NCBI GenBank assembly: GCA_028292565.1
Contig: JAQGMD010000469.1
Span: 1-9,722, forward strand
DNA length: 9,722 nucleotides
Source of the DNA: Burkholderia sp.
GTDB taxonomy: Bacteria > Pseudomonadota > Gammaproteobacteria > Burkholderiales > Burkholderiaceae
Reading direction: 5' to 3'
In this document: positions 1-6,258 of the stretch, one piece after another
Position numbering within the stretch: the first letter of the stretch is position 1
Layout of the letters: every line of letters starts with the position of its first letter
Notes under the pieces: model-generated
Told to the model about the DNA's origin: nothing
Database searches by the model: none
What the model saw: only the letters and a program-made list of their open reading frames with translations
Translations under genes and position numbers: made by a program

Positions 1-1
1 C

Positions 2-1207
2 GCTGTGGTGCCGGCCCTTGTTTTTACGCCAACCGAAAACAGGGTTACGCCGGGCTCAAGCGAAACTGCTGCGTTTGCGATTACCGTCAAAGATGGCATC
101 GCCGAAACCGATGTGAGGATCACTGTAGTGTCCACCTCAGTCAATGATGCGCCGGTCGCCTTCCTCGCCCGCGCAAGCGGTGTGCAGGACGCAGATCATC
201 CGGTCGCTATCACATTGATCGGTACCGACGTCGACGGCACCGTCGGCAGTTTCAGGGTGACCAGCCTTCCCACCACCGGCATGTTATATAGGGATGGTGC
301 GGCCACGACACCGGTGGTCGCAGGCGCAGCCATATCGGCGAACGGCAACAAGCTGACGCTGTATTACAAGCCGGCCGCGGGCTGGGTCGGAGACGCGAGC
401 TTTACCTATACGGCGCGCGATGATCTCGGGCTCGACAGCGCGAGCCAGGCAGTGGTTAATCTGACGGTTCAACCCTTCGTCGCCGAACCGGCGCCTGTAC
501 CGGTCGAGGCGGCACCTGTGCCGGTCGCAACGGTGCCAGCCGTCATTGTCGTTTTACCGGCGTCGCCGATGCCGGCAAGCGCCGCCGCGGCTGTGCCGGC
601 CCCAGTCGGGGCTCGTCCAACAGATATGGACGGGGTACCCGGGGCGCCGGTTGAACTGGGGATGGTCGTCACTGCCGACTTCGGGCAGGCGACAACGGTC
701 ACCTCGACCGACATTGCGCCCGCGCGTAACGGCCTGCGTATCATTGCGCCGGGCATGATCGCGCCGCAGGACGCGAACGCGACCGAAATTGCATCGATTC
801 CTGTCGCAACCAGCATGGCGAATTTCTGGCGCGGACTGTCGGATGTGCTCGGTTCATCGGGCGGTGCCACCGCTGCGCCTGCAAGCCTCACCATGGTCAG
901 CGGGCTCGATGAATTTCGCGACAGCATAAGAACAAGTGAAGTACGGGAGCAGCAGGCCGTCGGTATTTCAGTCGCCGCCGGTACCAGCGTTTCGGCCGGG
1001 TATGTGATCTGGTTGTTGCGCGGCGGCGTGCTCGCGACCAGCCTGATGTCGTCCCTGCCGGCGTGGCGTTTTGTGGACCCATTGCCGGTGCTCAACCGGC
1101 TCGGTCGCGATGACGACGACGAGCATGACGATGATTCCCTTGAAGCGATGGTCGGTACGGACCCGGACGAACCCGAAGCTGAAGAAGACATTAGGACACC
1201 CCGATGA
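2..1207 (+). CDS. Large cadherin-like / tandem-repeat envelope protein, C-terminal part (5' end outside window)
   Basis: The frame is open to the left edge, so this is the 3' end of a longer gene and the apparent GTG start at position 5 is not a real start. Residues below count from that GTG. Residues 1-45 are the end of one Ig/cadherin-like repeat, closing with the SVNDAP junction typical of VCBS/tandem-95 type repeats. Residues ~46-155 form a complete repeat, with TDVDGTV and the FTYTARDDLG closing strand. A Pro/Ala/Val-rich linker follows (~156-205), then a low-complexity region. A hydrophobic segment (~328-350, containing SAGYVIWLLRGG) is followed by LPAWRFVDPLPVL and a strongly acidic tail (RDDDDEHDDD). 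I infer a protein anchored in the inner membrane by its C-terminus, with the repeats outside and the acidic tail in the cytoplasm. This differs from a secreted RTX adhesin, which would end in a type I secretion signal. The 4-bp overlap with the kinase gene implies coupled expression. The exact role is unknown. Confidence 0.8.
   Translation, partial: AVVPALVFTPTENRVTPGSSETAAFAITVKDGIAETDVRITVVSTSVNDAPVAFLARASGVQDADHPVAITLIGTDVDGTVGSFRVTSLPTTGMLYRDGAATTPVVAGAAISANGNKLTLYYKPAAGWVGDASFTYTARDDLGLDSASQAVVNLTVQPFVAEPAPVPVEAAPVPVATVPAVIVVLPASPMPASAAAAVPAPVGARPTDMDGVPGAPVELGMVVTADFGQATTVTSTDIAPARNGLRIIAPGMIAPQDANATEIASIPVATSMANFWRGLSDVLGSSGGATAAPASLTMVSGLDEFRDSIRTSEVREQQAVGISVAAGTSVSAGYVIWLLRGGVLATSLMSSLPAWRFVDPLPVLNRLGRDDDDEHDDDSLEAMVGTDPDEPEAEEDIRTPR
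491..532 (+). repeat. Imperfect 21-bp tandem duplication in the Pro/Ala/Val linker
   Basis: Two adjacent 21-bp units (491-511 and 512-532) match at 16 of 21 positions. They encode APVPVEA followed by APVPVAT. This is a minor in-frame duplication in the flexible linker between the last visible repeat and the membrane anchor. Confidence 0.5.
1193..1196 (+). promoter_or_regulatory. Shine-Dalgarno for the hybrid kinase, inside the upstream gene
   Basis: AGGA lies 7 nt before the ATG at 1204, within the last codons of the repeat-protein gene. With the ATGA stop/start overlap (1204-1207) it supports the 1204 start and translational coupling. Confidence 0.6.
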
Positions 1208-3678
1208 AAGCGCTCTCCGCAAAAGCCCATATTGCGTCCGGACTCGGATTCCTCGTCGCCAGCGTGATACTGGGCGCTTCCTTCCTTGGCTTCGTCCCGG
1301 ACCAACTTGGCGCGGTTCGCGACGGCCGCGCCGCCTTGGCGGAGACCCTCGCCATGAGCGGCACTGCAATGGTCACCAACGGCGACCCGCGCATGTTCGA
1401 GTCCACCTTGCGCATGGTAGTTACCCGCAATGCAGACATGCTGTCAGCCGGATTGCGACGGGCCGACGGTGAACTGGTTGTCGCGGTCGGCGAGCATAAC
1501 AGGGACTGGGTCAAATCGGCCGATACCTATTCGACCGATACCCAGATGCGCGTGCCGGTCATGTCCCGCGACGCCAGATGGGGGCAGCTTGAGTTGCGTT
1601 ACCGGGCGCCTGCAGGGCAGGGATGGATGTCGGTCGTGCAAAGCCCGCTGTCGAAGCTGGTCTTGTTCGTATCCCTCGCGTGCTTCTTCCTGTTCTATTT
1701 TTATCTCGGCAAGGTGCTGCGTCAGCTCGACCCGTCCGCAGCGATTCCGGGACGGGTGCGTGCCGCGCTGGACACATTGGCGGAAGGTTTGCTCGTGATA
1801 GACCGCAAGCAGAATATCGTCCTGGCCAATGAGGCGCTTGCTGTGTTCCTCGGCAAGACGCCTGACGCATTGCTCGGCCAGAACGCGGCGAAGCTGGGTT
1901 GGACAGATGAAAAAGGTAATCTCCTCGACAAGGACCAACTCCCATGGCTGGCCAGCCTGCGCAGCGGTGCGGGGTCGGTCGACAGCATGATCAACTTGCG
2001 CGGCACCGACAATCAGCAGCGCAACTTCATCGTGAACTGCTCGCCGGTTTATGGTGCGCGCGGTAAAGCCAACGGCGTGTTCATCAGCCTGAACGATGTC
2101 ACGCAGATCGAACGCAACAAGGTCGAGCTGCGCGAGGCGAGGGACGAAGCAGAATCGGCCAGTCGCGCCAAGAGCGATTTTCTCGCCAACATGAGTCATG
2201 AAATCCGTACGCCGATGAACGCCATCCTCGGCTTCACCGAGTTGCTCAAGCGCGGCTATGGCCGGGATGAGAAGGAGGCCACCCAGTTCCTCAATACCAT
2301 CCACTCCAGCGGCAGGCATCTGCTCGACCTGATCGACGATATCCTTGATCTTTCCAAGGTGGAAGCCGGGCAGATGGAGATGGAGTGCATCCCGTGTTCT
2401 CCGCATCAGATAGTGCGCGAGGTGGTCAATGTCCTGGCCGCCCGTGCCGCCGAAAAGGGCATCGCCGTCGCGTTTCATGCGCGCGGTCCGATCCCTGAAA
2501 CAATTCAATGCGACCCCGGTCGCTTGCGCCAGATCGTCACCAACCTGACCGGCAACGCGATCAAGTTTACCGGGAAGGGCAGTGTCACCGTGGTGCTCCA
2601 TCTCGAACAGCAGGGTGAAAAGCCGTTGTTCGCTATCGATGTGGTCGATACCGGTATCGGCATTCCCCACGACAAGCTGGATGCCATCTTTGAAGCATTT
2701 GTACAAGCGGACACCAGCGTGACGCGCCGCTTCGGCGGAACCGGCCTGGGGCTTTCTATCAGCCGGCGTTTCGCGCGCGCTTTGGGCGGCGATATCGTCG
2801 CCAGCAGTGTGCCCGGAAACGGCAGTACATTCGCGGTCAGGGTGGCGTGCGGCCCGCTCGACGAAGTCCGATTCATCACACCGGAAGAAGTGCAGGTGAA
2901 AGAGCAAGGGCAAGAGGCGCAGGAACAGTCGCATTGGATGTTCCCGGCGGATGCAAGGGTGTTGGTGGTGGACGACGGCCCGGAAAACCGCAGACTCGTC
3001 AAACTGGTTCTGGAAGAATCGGGCTTACCGGTGGAAGAGGCAGAGAATGGCGAGATCGGTCTCGCGAAGGCGCTCGCAGGGCGATTCGACATGGTGCTGA
3101 TGGATATGCAGATGCCGGTGATGGATGGGTATGCGGCCACACGGCTGTTGCGTGAAGGCGGCTACACCAAACCGGTTTTTGCGCTGACGGCGCATGCGAT
3201 GAAGGGATTCGAGCAGGAGATCATGGCGGCCGGGTGCTCCGGTTACGTGACCAAGCCGATCGATATCGATCGGATGATGCAATCGATAGCGGAAGTGCTG
3301 GGTGGGCGGCGCGTTGCAGGGGTGCGGTCGGTAGTCGAAGCCTCCGCTTTGATCGAGCATTCGGATGAACCGCTGGTATCGCGCCTGGCCAACCGGCCGC
3401 GGCTGCATTCCGCGATCAGGCAATTTACGCAGCGCCTGGACGAACAGCTTGATGCGATGGAGCGCGCCTTTGACGCACAGGATATGGCCGGGCTTGCGGC
3501 GTTGGCGCATTGGCTCAAGGGTGCGGCGGGCACTGTCGGATATGACGCATTCACCGGACCGTCCGCGGAGCTTGAACAATGGATCAAGGCCGGCGCGGAG
3601 GATGAGATTGCTGCATCGTTGCGTCACTTGCGGAGTTTGCAGCGCCGGATCGTCGAATCGATGGAAATGGTGCAGTAA
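1204..3678 (+). CDS. Membrane-bound hybrid sensor histidine kinase (periplasmic domain-PAS-HisKA-HATPase-REC-HPt)
   Basis: 824-residue tripartite hybrid kinase. TM1 is at ~9-30, a periplasmic region at ~31-148 (possibly single-Cache-like, not certain), and TM2 at ~150-170. A PAS domain spans ~186-300. A short helical linker leads into HisKA, with phospho-acceptor H332 in SHEIRTPMNA. The HATPase domain shows an N box (GNAIKFT, 450-456), G1 (DTGIGIP, 482-488) and G2 (GGTGLGLSIS, 511-520). The receiver (~585-700) has acidic D590/D591, phospho-acceptor D634, T662 and K684. A C-terminal HPt domain (~725-820) carries H769 in AHWLKGAAG. All residues needed for ATP-driven phosphotransfer H332-D634-H769 are present. 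The final acceptor is probably the REC-GGDEF-EAL regulator encoded next. The start is supported by an AGGA 7 nt upstream and the ATGA overlap. The signal sensed is unknown. The coupled repeat protein could present or be part of it (inference). Confidence 0.93.
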   Translation: MKALSAKAHIASGLGFLVASVILGASFLGFVPDQLGAVRDGRAALAETLAMSGTAMVTNGDPRMFESTLRMVVTRNADMLSAGLRRADGELVVAVGEHNRDWVKSADTYSTDTQMRVPVMSRDARWGQLELRYRAPAGQGWMSVVQSPLSKLVLFVSLACFFLFYFYLGKVLRQLDPSAAIPGRVRAALDTLAEGLLVIDRKQNIVLANEALAVFLGKTPDALLGQNAAKLGWTDEKGNLLDKDQLPWLASLRSGAGSVDSMINLRGTDNQQRNFIVNCSPVYGARGKANGVFISLNDVTQIERNKVELREARDEAESASRAKSDFLANMSHEIRTPMNAILGFTELLKRGYGRDEKEATQFLNTIHSSGRHLLDLIDDILDLSKVEAGQMEMECIPCSPHQIVREVVNVLAARAAEKGIAVAFHARGPIPETIQCDPGRLRQIVTNLTGNAIKFTGKGSVTVVLHLEQQGEKPLFAIDVVDTGIGIPHDKLDAIFEAFVQADTSVTRRFGGTGLGLSISRRFARALGGDIVASSVPGNGSTFAVRVACGPLDEVRFITPEEVQVKEQGQEAQEQSHWMFPADARVLVVDDGPENRRLVKLVLEESGLPVEEAENGEIGLAKALAGRFDMVLMDMQMPVMDGYAATRLLREGGYTKPVFALTAHAMKGFEQEIMAAGCSGYVTKPIDIDRMMQSIAEVLGGRRVAGVRSVVEASALIEHSDEPLVSRLANRPRLHSAIRQFTQRLDEQLDAMERAFDAQDMAGLAALAHWLKGAAGTVGYDAFTGPSAELEQWIKAGAEDEIAASLRHLRSLQRRIVESMEMVQ

Positions 3679-3693
3679 TCCGACTAGATGTAG

Positions 3694-3712
3694 GTTGGGA
3701 TGAAATCCCAAC
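3694..3712. repeat. Perfect 8-bp inverted repeat with 3-nt loop between kinase and response regulator
   Basis: GTTGGGAT, loop GAA, ATCCCAAC form a perfect palindrome 15 bp after the kinase stop. No T-tract follows, so it is not a standard intrinsic terminator. With its flanks it recalls a family of short dispersed GTAGGTTGGG...CCCAAC palindromes (REP-like) known from many proteobacterial genomes; that link is from memory and unproven here. It may also act as an RNA stem that sets the expression ratio of the two genes. Confidence 0.7.
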
Positions 3713-3749
3713 GCGTCATCGCATAAATGAAAGCCGCCGATCGCAGGTG

Positions 3750-3755
3750 GGAGGG
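3750..3755 (+). promoter_or_regulatory. Strong Shine-Dalgarno for the REC-GGDEF-EAL gene
   Basis: GGAGGG lies 8 nt before the ATG at 3764. It fixes that start and gives the regulator its own strong initiation signal, unlike the coupled kinase gene. Confidence 0.75.
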
Positions 3756-3763
3756 AACCAAGA

Positions 3764-5617
3764 ATGAGCAACCCGATACTTCGCGCACGTATAGCCGCGT
3801 CACCGCTGGCAACGCCGTCTCCCGTCGGAGCCGGCATCACGCGTCTGCCCACCGCCGCACCCGGCAACGACGATCGTGACGCGACCAGCTTCGAGCTGCT
3901 GCGCAAGGCGAAGGTGATGATGATCGACGATGAGCCGATCACGATTGAGGTATTGCGCGAGTTCCTCGACGAGGCGGGATACGGCAACTTCATCGCCACC
4001 AGCAAACCTGAAGAAGCCATGCAGCTGATTGCGAGCGAACGGCCGGACCTGATCCTGCTCGACCTGATGATGCCTGTGGTGAGCGGGTTCGACATACTCG
4101 CAGCGTTGGCTGCCGACGAAGAGTATCGCCATATCCCGGTGATCGTACTGACCTCATCGACCGACTCCCAGACCAAGCTGCGCGCGCTGGAACTGGGCGC
4201 GACCGACTTTCTGGCCAAGCCGGTCGACTCAAGCGAGCTGGCGCTGCGGCTACGCAATACGCTTGCCGCAAAGGCGTACCAGGACCGGCTGACCTATTTC
4301 GATACCCTGACAGGATTGCCGAATCGCCAGAGGTTTCTCGATCATCTCGACTGGGCCCTGGGCCAGGCCCGGCGCTATGGACGGATCGGCGCCCTCCTGC
4401 ATATCAATATCGATCGCTTCAAAAAGATCAACGAAGCCCTCGGTCCGGCAGTAGCCGATGCCTTTTTGCAAGCCATGAGCAAGAGGCTCGAGCAAAGCGT
4501 GCGGACGACCGATACGATTATGCGCTCTGGAGAAGAGGGCCTGCATCCGCTGTTGTCGCGCGTGGGCGGGGACGAGTTTGCGGTACTGCTGGCGGAGATG
4601 GATAAGGCGGAAGACGCGATACGCGTGGCCAACCGCCTGCTCGAAGTGGTGAAGATGCCGCTGCTGATCGACGGGCGCGACATTTTTACGACGTGCAGTA
4701 TCGGCATTTCTGTATTTCCGGCGGATGGGATGGAACGCAACGTGTTGTTGCAAAACGCAGGCGTTGCAATGCATGTCGTCAAGCAGCAGGGCGGCGACGC
4801 GTATCGTTTTTATTCCAGCGACCTGAATGAACGCTCGCTGCAATACCTGGGGTTGCAGTCGGACCTGCATAAAGCCATCGAGCGTAACGAATTGCAGCTT
4901 TACTATCAGCCGAAGATAGATACGCATAGCAGGAAGGTGGTGGGGGCCGAGGTATTGTTACGCTGGCCCCATCCCGGGCGCGGCATGGTCCCGCCGGATG
5001 AATTCATTCCGCTCGCCGAGGAAACCGGACTGATCGTGCCGCTCGGCGAGTGGGTGCTCGCCGAAGCGTGCCGTAACGTCGACGCCTGGCAGAGGCAAGG
5101 CCTCGCGGTGCCAAGGGTGTCGGTGAATGTCTCCGGGCGGCAGTTCAGCACGCCGGGTTTTCATCAGACTGTCCACGATATCATCGGGCGCTCCGGTGTC
5201 GATCCCCAGTGCTTTACGATCGAAGTCACCGAAAGCATGTTGATGGAAAACGTCGACGCGAATATCGCGCTGTTCAAGCAGCTCAAGGCAATGGGCCTGC
5301 ATTTGTCGATGGATGATTTCGGGACCGGGTATTCGTCGCTGAGTTATCTGCGCCGCTTCCCGCTTGATGAGCTGAAGATCGATCGTTCCTTCCTGGCGGA
5401 ACTCGACCTTGCAAACGGCGAAGACAGCGGCAAGCTGATCGTCGCGATCATTGCCCTCGGCCATAGCCTCGGCCTGCGCATCGTCGCGGAAGGTGTCGAA
5501 ACCGAGGCGCAGTACGAATTCCTGCGCAAATATGATTGTGACGAGTGCCAGGGCTATTTATTCGGCAGGCCCATACCCGGGGTGCAATTCGCCAACTTAT
5601 TCCTCCGCGGTGCCTAA
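3764..5617 (+). CDS. Response regulator with REC-GGDEF-EAL domains (c-di-GMP turnover)
   Basis: 617-residue cytoplasmic regulator. After a ~45-residue low-complexity N-terminus, the receiver domain (~48-165) has D55/D56, phospho-acceptor D100, T130 and K152. The GGDEF domain (~175-350) has an intact GGDEF signature at 268-272. However, the first Asp of the usual D-x-D-x-FK metal motif is N215, the usual GH after the substrate loop is GP, and a ~12-residue insertion separates RTTD (247-250) from GGDEF. The EAL domain (~362-612) keeps the catalytic set: E396 (in EVLLRW, an EVL variant), N455, E487, D517/D518 (DDFGTGYSS), K538, E576 and Q596. The protein is therefore likely a phosphorylation-controlled c-di-GMP phosphodiesterase, with the GGDEF half weak, silent or a GTP sensor (inference). 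Its position after the hybrid kinase makes it the likely acceptor of the HPt phosphate. The SD at 3750 supports the start. Confidence 0.93.
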   Translation: MSNPILRARIAASPLATPSPVGAGITRLPTAAPGNDDRDATSFELLRKAKVMMIDDEPITIEVLREFLDEAGYGNFIATSKPEEAMQLIASERPDLILLDLMMPVVSGFDILAALAADEEYRHIPVIVLTSSTDSQTKLRALELGATDFLAKPVDSSELALRLRNTLAAKAYQDRLTYFDTLTGLPNRQRFLDHLDWALGQARRYGRIGALLHINIDRFKKINEALGPAVADAFLQAMSKRLEQSVRTTDTIMRSGEEGLHPLLSRVGGDEFAVLLAEMDKAEDAIRVANRLLEVVKMPLLIDGRDIFTTCSIGISVFPADGMERNVLLQNAGVAMHVVKQQGGDAYRFYSSDLNERSLQYLGLQSDLHKAIERNELQLYYQPKIDTHSRKVVGAEVLLRWPHPGRGMVPPDEFIPLAEETGLIVPLGEWVLAEACRNVDAWQRQGLAVPRVSVNVSGRQFSTPGFHQTVHDIIGRSGVDPQCFTIEVTESMLMENVDANIALFKQLKAMGLHLSMDDFGTGYSSLSYLRRFPLDELKIDRSFLAELDLANGEDSGKLIVAIIALGHSLGLRIVAEGVETEAQYEFLRKYDCDECQGYLFGRPIPGVQFANLFLRGA

Positions 5618-5903
5618 CGGTACATCTCCGCCTGCTTGATCTTGGTCATACCTACTATTGGTTCATCGTTCAGAATAATCATTTCAGGGTGTCGGCTCGA
5701 ACTTGCAAGGGCAGGCCATAACGCATCGGCAAGTTGTCATGCTCAGCCACACCGCTCCCGGCCCGCGCAACGCTTTACCCAAGCCGTCATCAAGCACGGA
5801 ATAGCTGCTCTTTACTGACAGCCGATGCAGGACTGTGTCATGCGGACTTGCCGGGAAGAGCAAAAAGTCGTGACTCTCTTAACCGACTCTTAGAGGAATA
5901 TGC
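5618..5903. other. Intergenic stretch with no recognised gene
   Basis: 286 bp between the regulator and the small ORF, less GC-rich than the flanking genes in its first ~80 bp. Short frames here have no start signal or recognisable sequence. I saw no tRNA, no cobalamin-riboswitch-like motif, no GC hairpin with a T-tract and no well-spaced -35/-10 pair. It most likely carries the end of the signalling transcript and a promoter for downstream genes, neither of which I can place. Confidence 0.5.
5892..5897 (+). promoter_or_regulatory. Shine-Dalgarno for the small ORF at 5904
   Basis: AGAGGA lies 6 nt before ATG 5904. This is the main reason to consider the 84-codon frame a real gene. Confidence 0.5.
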
Positions 5904-6158
5904 ATGAGCATGCCAACTTTCGGACAGCTGAGTTTCACTGCGACCGGACATCTTTTGATTGCCGAAACCGCTATTGAATTTCAACGGACTACCATTGCAA
6001 TCAAGGCGGAAATTCCTAACGAGAACCATGCACTGCGATCTGCTCGTATCCTTTTGCTGGAGCAGGCGGCATTCGTCATCCGGCACGAACTCAATCAGGA
6101 ACAGCTCCGGCAACAACCCGAGTTGCTTGCCGCGCCAGCGCACCGCCTGACCGCTTAA
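5904..6158 (+). CDS. Small hypothetical protein, 84 aa
   Basis: An 84-codon frame begins [11 protein letters not shown] and ends at TAA 6156-6158. It is preceded by a well-spaced AGAGGA. I do not recognise a family. The first ~35 residues alternate polar and hydrophobic residues in a way that suggests beta strands ([20 protein letters not shown]), followed by an amphipathic, Glu/Gln/Leu-rich helical stretch ([23 protein letters not shown]). There is no signal peptide or membrane segment. Third-position GC appears lower than in the neighbouring genes, which could mean recent acquisition or that it is not coding. It sits 100 bp upstream of the mutase gene in the same direction. Function unknown. 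Confidence 0.5.
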   Translation: MSMPTFGQLSFTATGHLLIAETAIEFQRTTIAIKAEIPNENHALRSARILLLEQAAFVIRHELNQEQLRQQPELLAAPAHRLTA

Positions 6159-6258
6159 GCCGCACAACATATCGCCTGAACCTGGCGGGACGCGAGTCGC
6201 ACCTGACGCAAGACGGCGGGCGGCCCGGTCCTGGTGTTTCCCTATCCTGACGGACCCC

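Noticed and set aside
5..1207. GTG at position 5 as the true start of the repeat protein
   Set aside because: The frame stays open to the window edge and begins in the middle of a repeat domain; no signal peptide or ribosome site is visible.
469..1305. 278-codon minus-strand frame opposite the repeat protein
   Set aside because: Low-complexity Ser/Thr/Gly translation mirroring the Ala/Val/Pro-rich linker; no start signal or family.
1444..2934. 496-codon open frame on the minus strand, antisense to the kinase
   Set aside because: It lies entirely opposite a gene with a full set of kinase motifs, has no recognisable domains, and is the expected by-product of high-GC codon usage.
3025..4257. 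410-codon minus-strand frame spanning the end of the kinase and start of the regulator
   Set aside because: It crosses two well-supported genes and its Ser/Arg-rich translation resembles no family.
5607..5620. Small hairpin around the regulator stop codon as a terminator
   Set aside because: GTGCC/GGTAC gives only five pairs including a G-U wobble, and no T-tract follows.
5642..5666. Near-repeat TTGGTCAT / TTGGTTCAT in the intergenic region as an operator
   Set aside because: Too short and imperfect, no dyad symmetry and no nearby promoter that I could place.
5618..6258. Cobalamin riboswitch ahead of the mutase gene
   Set aside because: I looked for the conserved B12-box-like segment and adjacent stems and found neither; the family usually controls B12 synthesis or transport genes rather than the mutase.
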